DNA of 64,000 nt from Methanobrevibacter_A acididurans. Its GTDB lineage: Archaea > Methanobacteriota > Methanobacteria > Methanobacteriales > Methanobacteriaceae. The stretch covers positions 1,364,001 through 1,428,000 of the forward strand of contig NZ_CP166991.1 of NCBI RefSeq assembly GCF_046197875.1, written 5' to 3'. The position numbers and the translations under genes were made by a program. How positions within the stretch are numbered: position 1 is the first letter of the stretch; every line of letters begins with the position of its first letter. The notes beneath the pieces were generated by a model that worked only from the letters and a program-made list of their open reading frames with translations, ran no database searches and was not told the DNA's origin. Positions 16,913 through 26,376 of the stretch are shown one piece after another.

Positions 16913-18961
16913 TTAAAGGTTTACAATTATACTTGTATTATTAAAAGAAGAAGTATAATCAGTAGAACCATAATAAAAACATTTTACAATATAATCGCCA
17001 GAATATAAATTAATAGGCAATTGATATTCCCCTTTATCATCAGTTGTAGCCCAATAAACCTTACTTAAACCATTGTGAGGATTAGTTAAATTTAAAGCAA
17101 TATGTTGACCTGCTAATTTATCCCCAGAAACTGTTTGCAATACTCCAGTTAAATTTTTCAATTCTCCATAAGTACTTACAAATTTATTAACACTTAAAAG
17201 TGTAGATACTTTATCAACATTATTTACAACAATAGAATTATTACAAGTACTAGCTAAGTAACCTTCAATATCAGAAAAAGATGCTTGAACAGTATACTGT
17301 CCAGGGAAAAGATTAATTTCTAAAAATAGTTTACCTTCAGTATCTGTTGTAGCCCAATAAACTTTACTTAAACCATTAAGAGGATTGGTTAAATTTAAAG
17401 CAACATGATAACCGATTAAAGGATTTCCATTAATATCTAATAATTTAGCAGTGTAATTTAACCCTTGACCATAATTTTCTGTTAAATTTTCACCTATTAA
17501 AACTGTTTTTAATGAAGTATTGGTGTTTAAAATAGCAGTTTTTAATATAGTATTTTGTGCTTGTGAATAATTACCTTCAATTAATGATTCACCTAATTTA
17601 TTAACTGTATAATTACAGTAAACTAAACCTTCATTAACTGTTAAATTATTTATAGAAATACCGTTAACCAAAATATTAACAATTCCTGCAGTTATTTCAT
17701 TACCATTATCATCAGTGAGTGAAGCTGTAATATTTACAATTTCACCTTTTTCTACTTTAATAGTTTGATTATTTAGTAAAGTGAGATAAGCATTACTTAA
17801 AATTCCGTCATTATAAATCTTGTTACCACTTTCTAAAGCTGTACAATTTTTAATAGTGTTATTTTTTAAGGTTAATACAGAATATTGATTATAACAAGCT
17901 CCCCCGTACTTAGCAGTGTTATTTGAAAACATACAATTTTCTACAGTCATTAAACTATAGTACCAGTAATTAAAAATAGCACCTCCATAGAAATTAGCTT
18001 TATTACTATCGAATATACAGTTATAAATTAAACAAGACCCAATCATACCATTAAGAGCATTTGCAGAGTATATGGCTCCTGCTTGAGAAGCAGAATTCCC
18101 TTTAAAAATACAGTTAGTTATATTAGAATAAGATCTATCGTTTAAGTACAAAGCTCCACCTATACCAATACCTGTACCTTGATTATTTATAAAAGTAGAA
18201 TTGTACAAATTTAAATATCCCTTATTTTGATATATAGCTCCCCCATTTTGCTTATAAGCAATATTATCTATAAATAATGTATTATAAATATTTCCAGTAC
18301 CATATAAATCATAAATAGCTGCACCCCCATCACAACCACTATTAATAATTGAATTATTAATAAATTTAGAGTTATTTACTGTTAATTCCCCTATAAGATT
18401 ATATATAGCTCCTCCATATTGAGCGGAATTATTTTCAAAAATACAATTATTAATAGTTAAAGTACCTGTATTTTTTTGAATGGCTCCACCAACTTCTTGA
18501 GATGAAATCGTATTTCCATTAATAAAGGTTAAATTATTTAAATTAATTGTAACTTGATTATTTATAATGAAAATATGAGTAGCATTATCTCCACTAATTA
18601 CAGTATTTGAATAATTTTCTCCGATTAATTTCACATTTTTAGTTAATTCATAATTACTTATATTATACATTCCTTTAGAAACATAAATTGATTGACCTCC
18701 AGTATTAGCATTTAATGCTTCTTGAACTGTTTTAAATGGATTAGATTTTGATCCATTACCTGAGGTATTGACATCAGAAGAAACATACAAATCATAATTA
18801 GAACTTAAATAATTACTATTAGAATCAATAGCAATATTATTATTATTATTAAAACTTGAATTATTATTTTCTACATTTTCAGCAGCAACAAATGGTATTA
18901 CACAAAATACCATTAAGAACAACATTAATAATAGAATAATTTTATGAAAAAATTTTGTCAT
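16913..18961 (-). CDS. adhesin-like protein with parallel beta-helix and Ig-like repeats
   Basis: A 682-residue secreted protein. Residues 1-28 are a classical signal peptide (IILLLMLFLMVFCVIPFVAA). Residues about 58-390 are a parallel beta-helix made of repeated units of the type INNCIFENNSAQYGGAIYN. Three Ig-like segments follow, two of which share the block LNLTNPxNGLSKVYWATTD. There is no evident C-terminal anchor. Such adhesin-like proteins are numerous in Methanobrevibacter and are thought to mediate contact with hosts, bacteria or surfaces; the ligand here is unknown. The gene stands alone. Confidence 0.88.
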   Translation of the reverse strand: MTKFFHKIILLLMLFLMVFCVIPFVAAENVENNNSSFNNNNNIAIDSNSNYLSSNYDLYVSSDVNTSGNGSKSNPFKTVQEALNANTGGQSIYVSKGMYNISNYELTKNVKLIGENYSNTVISGDNATHIFIINNQVTINLNNLTFINGNTISSQEVGGAIQKNTGTLTINNCIFENNSAQYGGAIYNLIGELTVNNSKFINNSIINSGCDGGAAIYDLYGTGNIYNTLFIDNIAYKQNGGAIYQNKGYLNLYNSTFINNQGTGIGIGGALYLNDRSYSNITNCIFKGNSASQAGAIYSANALNGMIGSCLIYNCIFDSNKANFYGGAIFNYWYYSLMTVENCMFSNNTAKYGGACYNQYSVLTLKNNTIKNCTALESGNKIYNDGILSNAYLTLLNNQTIKVEKGEIVNITASLTDDNGNEITAGIVNILVNGISINNLTVNEGLVYCNYTVNKLGESLIEGNYSQAQNTILKTAILNTNTSLKTVLIGENLTENYGQGLNYTAKLLDINGNPLIGYHVALNLTNPLNGLSKVYWATTDTEGKLFLEINLFPGQYTVQASFSDIEGYLASTCNNSIVVNNVDKVSTLLSVNKFVSTYGELKNLTGVLQTVSGDKLAGQHIALNLTNPHNGLSKVYWATTDDKGEYQLPINLYSGDYIVKCFYYGSTDYTSSFNNTSIIVNL
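17043..17408 (-). repeat. imperfect direct repeat encoding the Ig-like block of the adhesin
   Basis: Two stretches of about 62 bp (17043-17104 and 17347-17408) are nearly identical and encode the shared LNLTNP...SKVYWATTD segments, about 300 bp apart and in the same frame. They are substrates for slipped or homologous recombination that could change the number of Ig-like domains. Confidence 0.7.
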
Positions 18962-19183
18962 AAAATTTATCCTCCCATAATTAATTTTTTTTAAATATTA
19001 AATAAAAAAAACAGATAATTAAATTAATAATATTTATTTAAATCGAATAATGATATAATAATTAAATTAATAATTAAATGTTTTACATTAAATAGTTTAA
19101 ATTATATTAAATATAAAATTTTTCAATGTGAATAAAATTTAATATCGGTAATAAAATTATATATAAATAAAATTGTGATGAAA

Positions 19184-19453
19184 ATGGTAGATTATGAAAG
19201 CAAAGAATATAAAAAAGCAGAACAACGTGTAGAGAGCAAAATTAGATTTTACAAGCATCTTTCAATATATATCATAGTAAATATTTTATTATTAGCAATA
19301 AATTATTTTACAAGCCCCGGAACTTGGTGGTTCTATTGGGTAAGTATAATTTGGGGAATTTTTGTAGTAATTGAATTTATAAAAGTTATTTTATTCCCTA
19401 AAAAAGGTAGTGAATGGAAAGAAAAAGAAATTGAAAAAGAATTAAAAAAATAA
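19184..19453 (+). CDS. 2TM domain-containing membrane protein
   Basis: An 89-residue protein from the ATG at 19184. Two hydrophobic helices (about 26-45 and 51-71) are separated by the short loop TSPGTWWFYW, with an N-terminal charged stretch and a lysine/glutamate-rich tail. This matches the small 2TM domain family (PF13239 type), found alone or fused to histidine kinases; its function is unknown. I prefer this start because the upstream TGTGATG resembles a ribosome binding site rather than coding sequence. Confidence 0.75.
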   Translation: MVDYESKEYKKAEQRVESKIRFYKHLSIYIIVNILLLAINYFTSPGTWWFYWVSIIWGIFVVIEFIKVILFPKKGSEWKEKEIEKELKK

Positions 19454-19465
19454 AATTTAAAATTT

Positions 19466-20386
19466 TTATCTTTTTTTATCATTGAATTTATTATTAAAAA
19501 ATTTTTTAGTTTTATCAGAAGCATTCATAGACTTATTTGAATAATTTGAAGATGAATTTTTAGGATTATGATAATTTTGATAATCCTCTTCATTTACCAC
19601 TCGTTTATTAGGAATATACTCCCGATTATAATCATTCTCATAATTTCTGTTTCTTCTAGATTTTTGAATTCTTGACATTTCTAATTCATCAAAATCTAAT
19701 GGGTCATAATCTCTTGGATTTCTTGAAGACCTATACTGATTTCGGTATTCATTATCATAAACATTATCTTTATTTTCATTACGTGCATTAAATATACTGC
19801 TTATTACACCAACTATAATGATTAATAGTAATAATAATATTATTAATGTAGCGAAAAAATCAAATTTATCAAATACTTTACCCACTAAAGAGAAGAAGAC
19901 ATTGTTAACATCTACTAATCCTCTAAGTAGTATAATTCCACCAGTGAAAAATACTAACACTCCATTTTTTTTCGGAATGTTATTAGAACGGAAGAATGGG
20001 TAGAAACTTAAAACTATCATACCTAAACCCATAACACGGAAAAGATTTTGATTTGTTGCGGTTTCAAGTAAATTGAAGATTTCAACAAAATTATAATGGA
20101 ATGTAGTTAATAAATAGACTAATTCAATTAATGTTATAACAACTATAGGGAGTAAATAAACAACTTCTCCACCAATATTTGTTTCTAACTTCTTAACTTT
20201 TATACCATCTCTTGAATATGTGTCAATTTTTTCTTCAGAATAAGTTGATAGTAATTGATAAATTATTGAACTTAATACAGATCCTATGACAGTCCCAGTT
20301 AGTCCTAAAGTTGCGGTGGTTATTGCGACTATACCAGAAATTACTCCTGCCATTAAAATATTAAAATGTTTTGTTTTTTTAGACAT
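19466..20386 (-). CDS. membrane protein with long disordered C-terminal tail
   Basis: A 306-residue protein that I do not recognise. Residues 1-50 contain a glycine/threonine-rich segment (AGVISGIVAITTATLG) that could be a membrane hairpin. Further helices lie at about 75-95, 110-130, 140-155 and 175-200. From about residue 205 the protein is hydrophilic and low in complexity, rich in Asn, Arg, Tyr and Asp, and likely disordered and cytoplasmic. The ATG at 20386 follows a GGAGGGT ribosome binding site; the TTG 12 bp upstream lies in front of that site. It converges with the 2TM gene, with 12 bp between them. Confidence 0.65.
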   Translation of the reverse strand: MSKKTKHFNILMAGVISGIVAITTATLGLTGTVIGSVLSSIIYQLLSTYSEEKIDTYSRDGIKVKKLETNIGGEVVYLLPIVVITLIELVYLLTTFHYNFVEIFNLLETATNQNLFRVMGLGMIVLSFYPFFRSNNIPKKNGVLVFFTGGIILLRGLVDVNNVFFSLVGKVFDKFDFFATLIILLLLLIIIVGVISSIFNARNENKDNVYDNEYRNQYRSSRNPRDYDPLDFDELEMSRIQKSRRNRNYENDYNREYIPNKRVVNEEDYQNYHNPKNSSSNYSNKSMNASDKTKKFFNNKFNDKKR

Positions 20387-20618
20387 TTTACCCTCCAATA
20401 AAGTCTATTATACTTTTTTTAATAAAATAATCATAATTCTCTTATGATTTTTTTGGTGTTTAAATGTAAAATTTTATATTCTTTTATATATTTGTTTTAT
20501 AAATTAATAAAATTATCTATTTTTAAAATAAATTAAGAAATTATTTGATTAATATAAAATTAGTACTGTAAAAAATAGTTATTAAAATATGAAATAAGTA
20601 AATTCTCCAAAAATTAAG

Positions 20619-20691
20619 AGCCTTAGGGGGGATTCGAACCCCCGACTTCCACCTTACCAAGGTGGCGCTCTACCGGCTGAGCCACTAAGGC
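20619..20691 (-). tRNA. tRNA-Thr (GGT)
   Basis: The minus strand folds into a 73-nt tRNA. The acceptor is GCCTTAG/CTAAGGC, the anticodon stem CCACC/GGTGG has loop TTGGTAA with anticodon GGT, and the T arm is GGGGGTTCGAATCCCCC. The discriminator is U, as is usual for archaeal tRNA-Thr. No CCA is encoded. Confidence 0.97.
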
Positions 20692-20774
20692 AATAAATTG
20701 GTACATGTGTTAAAAATAGAATAAATCATCCTTTTAGTAATAAACTTGATAAAAAAATGATTTTGATTAATATA

Positions 20775-20861
<87 letters not shown>

Positions 20862-20891
20862 ATACTACAACATACTAATTTAAGATTTATC

Positions 20892-20910
20892 TCATATATA
20901 AAGGTAACGT
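20892..20910 (-). promoter_or_regulatory. promoter of the tRNA-Leu/tRNA-Thr pair
   Basis: On the minus strand, ACGTTACCTTTATATATGAG contains the archaeal TATA box TTTATATA. The centre is about 36 bp upstream of the tRNA-Leu 5' end, which fits transcription starting a few bases before the mature tRNA. Confidence 0.6.
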
Positions 20911-21005
20911 TTTTTAAAAAATTTTAAAAACTAAATCAATTCTAAACTTATTTATTAATTAAAAATAAAATAGTATCAATAATTAAAATAATTTGGTGAC
21001 ACAAT

Positions 21006-21173
21006 TTGATAATAGATAATGAAGCTTGTGGTATTTGTGAAAAATGTATAGACTTATGCCCATTAAATATAATAAAAAGAAATGTATTTTCAGTAGTTAT
21101 CTTAGAAGGATGTAACAACTGTGGGAAATGCTTAGAAATATGTCCTTGTGGTGCCATTCATGAAGAAGTATAA
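21006..21173 (+). CDS. 55-residue 2[4Fe-4S] ferredoxin (TTG start)
   Basis: A short ORF easily missed because it starts with TTG. A GGTGAC ribosome binding site ends 5 nt before the TTG. The protein contains CGICEKCIDLCP and CNNCGKCLEICPC, the two cysteine groups of a clostridial-type 2[4Fe-4S] ferredoxin, and has the usual compact length. It carries low-potential electrons in the cytoplasm. It lies 26 bp upstream of the membrane-protein gene at 21200 on the same strand, so they may be cotranscribed; the partner oxidoreductase is unknown. Confidence 0.82.
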   Translation: MIIDNEACGICEKCIDLCPLNIIKRNVFSVVILEGCNNCGKCLEICPCGAIHEEV

Positions 21174-21199
21174 TATATAACTAAAAGGTTTTGAAAAAA

Positions 21200-21991
21200 A
21201 TGAAATTACCTGGATTTTTAAAAAAATTAACTATTATTGATTGGATTATAATCCTATGTATTATTTTAGCAGTTTGTTTTGCATTTATTTACATAGCAAC
21301 AGATGATAATGGAACTGAATCTACATCAATTGATAGTACAACAATGAGTAAAGTTGGACAAAAATATTCTGAATATTATTTAGAAGGAGACATTATAACT
21401 ACTACTATTGAAGGATATAATGCAAGTAATGGGAAAAATATTAATATAAATGGTACTGTACTGTGGGAAGATGATGATTCCGGAGCAAATACAAAATTGT
21501 TAATTGACTCTGGAGGACACAAATATTTAGCTGCAGTATATAATGATGTTAAAAATGCAGATATTTATATTGATGAATTAACACTTGAAAAAAATGGTTC
21601 AAAGTATAATAATACTGTAGAATGCACAATAAGTCCAATGAATATTAATACTTTAAATGAATTGATAAAAGGAATACCTAATGGTACAAATTATGAGATT
21701 TCAACAACAGTTGCATCTTCAACTAAAGATACTCAAACTTACCAAGAAATTACAAATCAATTATATGAAAATCATTGCAGAATATGTATTAAACCTGAAA
21801 ATGCTGCATTACAAGACCAAATAGAAATTATTAGAGCAACAGGAAAAGAAATTAACATTGCAAGCAATATTCTAAACCAACTTGATGGTAAAACTGACTC
21901 AATAAAGTTACGTATTTATAATTGTAATAACACTACTTTAGAAAATATTGAAAGTAATTATAACGTGACAAATGTTGGATATATTTCATAA
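21200..21991 (+). CDS. membrane-anchored extracytoplasmic protein (DUF4330-like)
   Basis: A 263-residue protein. A short basic N-terminus (KLPGFLKKLTIIDW) precedes one membrane helix at about 15-33; the rest is hydrophilic with asparagine and serine, and probably faces outward. The N-terminal pattern resembles DUF4330 proteins, but I am not certain of the family. I prefer the ATG at 21200 over a TTG at 21191, because the AAAAGG ribosome binding site is 10 nt upstream of this ATG. It precedes the polysaccharide polymerase gene by 25 bp, suggesting a joint role in surface polysaccharide handling. Confidence 0.6.
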   Translation: MKLPGFLKKLTIIDWIIILCIILAVCFAFIYIATDDNGTESTSIDSTTMSKVGQKYSEYYLEGDIITTTIEGYNASNGKNININGTVLWEDDDSGANTKLLIDSGGHKYLAAVYNDVKNADIYIDELTLEKNGSKYNNTVECTISPMNINTLNELIKGIPNGTNYEISTTVASSTKDTQTYQEITNQLYENHCRICIKPENAALQDQIEIIRATGKEINIASNILNQLDGKTDSIKLRIYNCNNTTLENIESNYNVTNVGYIS

Positions 21992-22016
21992 GAATTTCTA
22001 AAAATATGTGAAAAAT

Positions 22017-23303
22017 ATGAGCACCATTTATAATATATTAACCCATATTACAGAAAGTATTACAAGTAAAGTAAAAGAATCATTCTTATTCATTACTATA
22101 TTTAATATTTTAAAATATTTTGAAGATGCATGGATCAACAGTTTTTTTAAAAGTTTTTATCCTAAAGAAAACTTTTTATCTTTCTTTAAAAAAAGTAAAA
22201 TATTGAATAAATATCTATTTAGTCCATTGATTGTAATCGTTGTATTTACCATATTTTTACTTCTTTCTTTTACCCCTGTAAGTTGGAGTTTAGAAATAAA
22301 TCTTTTAATAGCATTTTTAACCTTTTTTATAGGTGCAAAATTAATACCAAAATACTTGTTAAACAAAGATATTGAATTATTTAATTTTAAAAGAAAAGAA
22401 ATATATTCAATAGGATTCTGCCTGATATTACTCGGATTAATATTCTTTATTCTTTGTATAGGTAAAGCTGGAGGATTACCTATAATCCATTCAAGTTTAA
22501 GATATAAACTTTCTCCTGCATTAACAATGCCTATATTTTTAATGATACCTGGAATTGGAATGATAGCAAGCTGTTATTTAATGGATTATAAAAAAAATAT
22601 TATTTCAAGAACTCAAGTTAGATTCAGATTTTTAATTCTGTTTATGATTAGTGCAGTCATATTTTTAACTTTAGCTTATAGAACCCCACTACTTGCAGTT
22701 TTATTACTCCTTATAATCATGGGATATTATGGAGAAATACTTTCTCTATGGGAAGTTGTAATAGCTGCATTAATTGGTATAGGTGCAATTGTAGGAATTG
22801 GTTATTATCGTGTAATTGAAGAAGGAACTATAACAAAAGGAGCAAGCCCAATATCAACATTACAATCAAGAGCAGATTTCACATTACATGTATTAAATCT
22901 AATAAATAGTGTATCCGGAGATTATGGATTATTACATGGAAAACTAATAGCTAGCTCACTACCAGGTAGTGCTCTTGGACCCAGAATGATGATTGGAAAA
23001 CTAATAGCTTGGAGAAGTGAAGTTACAGTAACACCTACAATAATAGGACCAATGATTGTAGATTTTGGAAGAATAGGTGTTGCAATCGGAATGGGATTAA
23101 TAGGTTTTATATTAGGAATAGGATTTAAAATAGTGGAAAAAACTAAAAATTCATTTTACTTATTCATATATGCATTATTATTAACTTACACAATACTTGG
23201 AGTAGAAACAGGAATATTAGACATCCAAGTTATATTATATTTCATAATAGGATTATTCATATACTTAGTAATTTTAATAAAAAATAGAAAGTTTAAGATA
23301 TGA
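22017..23303 (+). CDS. oligosaccharide repeat unit polymerase-like membrane protein
   Basis: A 428-residue polytopic protein with about ten to twelve hydrophobic helices. The long loop between helices, about residues 265-345, contains ISTLQSRADFTLHVLNLI and GSALGPRMMIGKL. The architecture fits the Wzy-like, oligosaccharide repeat unit polymerases seen in archaeal surface-polysaccharide loci. No glycosyltransferase cluster surrounds it, so the polymer is unknown. The start is the ATG at 22017; a GTG at 22008 is possible. Confidence 0.65.
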   Translation: MSTIYNILTHITESITSKVKESFLFITIFNILKYFEDAWINSFFKSFYPKENFLSFFKKSKILNKYLFSPLIVIVVFTIFLLLSFTPVSWSLEINLLIAFLTFFIGAKLIPKYLLNKDIELFNFKRKEIYSIGFCLILLGLIFFILCIGKAGGLPIIHSSLRYKLSPALTMPIFLMIPGIGMIASCYLMDYKKNIISRTQVRFRFLILFMISAVIFLTLAYRTPLLAVLLLLIIMGYYGEILSLWEVVIAALIGIGAIVGIGYYRVIEEGTITKGASPISTLQSRADFTLHVLNLINSVSGDYGLLHGKLIASSLPGSALGPRMMIGKLIAWRSEVTVTPTIIGPMIVDFGRIGVAIGMGLIGFILGIGFKIVEKTKNSFYLFIYALLLTYTILGVETGILDIQVILYFIIGLFIYLVILIKNRKFKI

Positions 23304-23311
23304 AAAAATAT

Positions 23312-24133
23312 TTAAACTACTTTTCTAAGTAATACACTTGTATTGTTAGTATTTCCTATAGGTAAAAGCATAACCTCTTTATGAAATCCTCTTATATCTT
23401 TATCAGTTAATGGAGCATAAAGAATAGCTCGCATACCACTATAAGTTCTAACAAGAACTGGAGTATTTATATCAACAGTTTCCCAAACATTAGCAAAAAC
23501 TTTATCTTTAGGAATAGCAAATGCTGCAACCATCACAATATCATAATCAAGATCTTTTAATTTAGTCTCATCACCAACAACAATTTTAATACCATCAGAT
23601 AATCCTAATTTAGCTATAACCTCACGAGATAATTCAGCAACATCTTCTTGAATTTCAATACCAATGCAATTACAACCAAATGCTTGTCTAAATAATATTA
23701 ATGTAAGAGGTAATGGCCCACTACCAATAAACACAAAGGTTTTATCTTTACTAAACTTAGCTAATTTAGATTCATTAATTAATAAACCTTCATATCTTTC
23801 ATAAAAATGAAAAGTATCTAAAGTTTGATTAGGGTCTTTAGATTGAATAATATCCATAGCATTTTCAGTTTCTAATCTTGCACCAATATATAAATAAAAT
23901 TTTCTGATAAGTTTTAATGCTTTATTCATCCGAACATTATCTAATATATGTTTTGCTGAATCAAAATCAATTTCTTCATCATGAGCAATAACTTCAATTT
24001 CATCCAATAAAAGGGTGATTTCATTTAAATTCACATCATCTAAAGTATTTAAATCATTTAAAGAATCAACACCATATTCTTCAAGTTTTTCAGCAATTTC
24101 CTCAATTTTTGGCCAATATTTCCAACAACTCAT
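23312..24133 (-). CDS. nicotianamine synthase-like enzyme
   Basis: A 273-residue protein of the archaeal nicotianamine synthase family. The SAM-binding motif FIGSGPLPLT is at about residues 135-144, followed by IGIEIQEDVAELSREV and a GDETKLKDLDYDIVMVAAF segment. The helical N-terminal half (1-120) is also typical. The Methanothermobacter homologue makes thermonicotianamine, a metal chelator formed from SAM aminocarboxypropyl groups. It ends the cbiMNQO cluster, 26 bp after cbiO, which suggests a role in nickel or cobalt handling. No opine dehydrogenase is nearby. Confidence 0.87.
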   Translation of the reverse strand: MSCWKYWPKIEEIAEKLEEYGVDSLNDLNTLDDVNLNEITLLLDEIEVIAHDEEIDFDSAKHILDNVRMNKALKLIRKFYLYIGARLETENAMDIIQSKDPNQTLDTFHFYERYEGLLINESKLAKFSKDKTFVFIGSGPLPLTLILFRQAFGCNCIGIEIQEDVAELSREVIAKLGLSDGIKIVVGDETKLKDLDYDIVMVAAFAIPKDKVFANVWETVDINTPVLVRTYSGMRAILYAPLTDKDIRGFHKEVMLLPIGNTNNTSVLLRKVV

Positions 24134-24159
24134 ATAATAACAACTCCATAAAAATTTAA

Positions 24160-25005
24160 TTAATGATTGCTTAATTTAGCTTTAATAATTTCATCACAGG
24201 CTTCTTGAGTAGTTAATTTATTAGGTTGGACATTTAACCCCTCTTTTTGCAACTTATGTAATATTTCACTAGCTTTTGGAGGTCTTAAATGTGCTTTTTT
24301 TAAAATTTCATGATTAGAAAATACATCATTAGTAGATCCTTCATTAATAATTTCACCATCATGAACAATAAAAATTTTATTTGCAAATTCTGTTATAAGT
24401 TCAACATTATGAGAAGAAACAAGCAAAGTCATGCCCTTTTCATTTAAGTGATTAAGGATTGTTAAAACTTGATCAACACCCTGAGGATCTAAACCTGCTG
24501 TTGGTTCATCAATAATCATTAATTCAGGATCCATTGCAATAATTCCTGCAATAGACACTCTTTTTTGTTGACCTCCACTTAAATGATGAGGAGGTTTTTC
24601 CTCAAAACCTTCCATTCCTACCATTTTTAAAGATTTTTCAACTCTTTTATCCACTTCATTTAAGTCTAAACCTAAATTCATTGGACCAAATGCTACATCT
24701 TCTTGAACTGTAGGGGCAAACAATTGGTCATCAGGGTTTTGAAATACTACCCCTACTTTTTGCCTAATTTTAAGCAAACTCTTTTTATCATATTTCATTT
24801 CTTCCCCATTAATTTTAACAATCCCACTTGTTGGTTGGGATAATCCATTAAAATGGGAGAATAAAGTTGATTTACCTGCACCATTAGCTCCCATAACTGC
24901 TACTTTCTCTCCCTTATTAATACTCATATTTATATTTTTTAATGCCCGTGTACCATCAGGGTATGTGAATGTTAAATCTTGAGTTTCTAAAATAGGTTCT
25001 GACAT
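24160..25005 (-). CDS. cbiO: nickel/cobalt ECF transporter ATPase CbiO
   Basis: A 281-residue ABC ATPase. Walker A is GANGAGKST at residues 39-47, the Q-loop is VGVVFQNPDDQLFAPTV, the signature LSGGQQKR is at 142-149, and Walker B is LMIIDEP near 162-168. The Q-loop with DDQLF is typical of ECF-type ATPases. It powers metal import by the CbiMNQ membrane complex. A GGGAGGAAAT ribosome binding site precedes the ATG. Methanogens need nickel for F430, CO dehydrogenase and hydrogenases, and cobalt for corrinoids; the sequence alone does not decide the metal. Confidence 0.92.
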   Translation of the reverse strand: MSEPILETQDLTFTYPDGTRALKNINMSINKGEKVAVMGANGAGKSTLFSHFNGLSQPTSGIVKINGEEMKYDKKSLLKIRQKVGVVFQNPDDQLFAPTVQEDVAFGPMNLGLDLNEVDKRVEKSLKMVGMEGFEEKPPHHLSGGQQKRVSIAGIIAMDPELMIIDEPTAGLDPQGVDQVLTILNHLNEKGMTLLVSSHNVELITEFANKIFIVHDGEIINEGSTNDVFSNHEILKKAHLRPPKASEILHKLQKEGLNVQPNKLTTQEACDEIIKAKLSNH

Positions 25006-25032
25006 AATAATTTCCTCCCAATAATTATTTCT

Positions 25033-25869
25033 TTATGTTGCTGTAAAATGTAAACCAAAATATCCTAATTGTGGTGCATAAAATATAACTAAAATTTCTA
25101 TAAATAAAATTAATAATACAATAGATATTATGAAAACATAATTTGATTTTGTCATTTTTTTTCTACTTACATAAAATTGAGAATCATTAGAAAATCCTCT
25201 ACTTACCATACTTGAATATGTTGTTTCTCCTTTTTCATAAGATTTTAAAAACATCATGGCTACTGTATAACCTACTTGTTTTATTCTCCATTTATAAGGA
25301 GTTAATTTACTATGAATATCAAAGTTTCTAGATTTTTGTGATTTTCTTATTTGTGCTAATTCATCAATAAACATAAATAAAAAACGTACCATAATACTTA
25401 AAATCATGGCTAAATCTCGAGGCATTCCTAATTTTCTAAATGATTCAACAACTTCTTGCATTGGACTTGTAGATGATAATATGACTATTGCAGTTAAACA
25501 AACAATTAATCTAGACATTAAAATAATTCCCCAGTTAAGTCCAGCATCGGTAATATGAATCCATGAAATAGAACTAACCCATATTATATTTCCAGGATGA
25601 ATAAATGGTTGAAATAGTATAATTGCCCCACCAAATGGGATCAATAATAAAATACGTGTAAATGAAGCTTTAAATGATAATTTTGCAAGACCCATTACAA
25701 TTAACAAGAATATTTCTAAAATTATAGGGACAAATAATTGATTAGAAAAAACTGAATATATTATTATAAAAAGTACAGATATTAATTTTACTCTTCCGTC
25801 CAAATTATGAATAACACTATTTTGTGCACTTACAACATCCAAATCGAGTGCATCATTTATATTCACCAT
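25033..25869 (-). CDS. cbiQ: nickel/cobalt ECF transporter transmembrane protein CbiQ
   Basis: A 278-residue membrane protein with about five to six helices. The coupling helix motif MPRDLAMILSIMVRFLFMF is followed by AQIRKSQKSRNFD, the conserved ARS-type segment that contacts the ATPase. I place the start at the ATG at 25869 (residues MVNINDALDL), preceded by GGGGTAAG; the ORF opens further upstream. The gap to cbiN is unusually wide (225 bp) and AT-rich. Confidence 0.9.
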   Translation of the reverse strand: MVNINDALDLDVVSAQNSVIHNLDGRVKLISVLFIIIYSVFSNQLFVPIILEIFLLIVMGLAKLSFKASFTRILLLIPFGGAIILFQPFIHPGNIIWVSSISWIHITDAGLNWGIILMSRLIVCLTAIVILSSTSPMQEVVESFRKLGMPRDLAMILSIMVRFLFMFIDELAQIRKSQKSRNFDIHSKLTPYKWRIKQVGYTVAMMFLKSYEKGETTYSSMVSRGFSNDSQFYVSRKKMTKSNYVFIISIVLLILFIEILVIFYAPQLGYFGLHFTAT

Positions 25870-26094
25870 TAACTTACCCCATTTCATATTACAAATAATC
25901 AATTTATTACTTAAGTTAATAAATTCATTATTTATTAATAATTATTTATTAAAAATAAGTTTTCAATATTATTTTTTTAATTTTATTTAAGAATTAAAAG
26001 AATATTAAATTTTTTAAAAAATAAATATAAATTAGTTAAAACTAATTAATAACTAACTTATTATCTATTTTATTTAAGTTCTTCCTATTTAAAT

Positions 26095-26376
26095 TTAATT
26101 CCGTCTTTTAACAATTTCCCCAACACCATATCCTAGTGCTAAAACTATTAATGTACCAATTATTAAAACACCAATTTCACCTAATTTTCCTAATGGTTCA
26201 AAAGTATAATCTGGAAATGGTGATTGTAAAAATGCACTTGCTTCACCAACACCAGAATCTTCTGCGGATTTTTCTAATCCATCAGGATTTCCAGATGCAA
26301 TGAAAGGAGAAAGACATGCTAAGACAACACAAACTATAATAGCAATTACAATTAAAATTTTGTCTTTTTGTTTCAT
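26095..26376 (-). CDS. cbiN: nickel/cobalt transporter small subunit CbiN
   Basis: A 93-residue protein with helices at about 7-27 and 67-87 and an extracytoplasmic loop between them. This is the size and layout of CbiN, which is required for metal loading of CbiM. The ATG directly abuts the cbiM stop, with a GGAGGTTAATTAA ribosome binding site inside the cbiM end. The loop contains SAEDSGVGEASAF, conserved in the family. Confidence 0.9.
   Translation of the reverse strand: MKQKDKILIVIAIIVCVVLACLSPFIASGNPDGLEKSAEDSGVGEASAFLQSPFPDYTFEPLGKLGEIGVLIIGTLIVLALGYGVGEIVKRRN

Noticed and set aside
20948..21157. Minus-strand ORF of 69 codons
   Set aside because: It is antisense to the ferredoxin, whose cysteine motifs are unambiguous on the plus strand.
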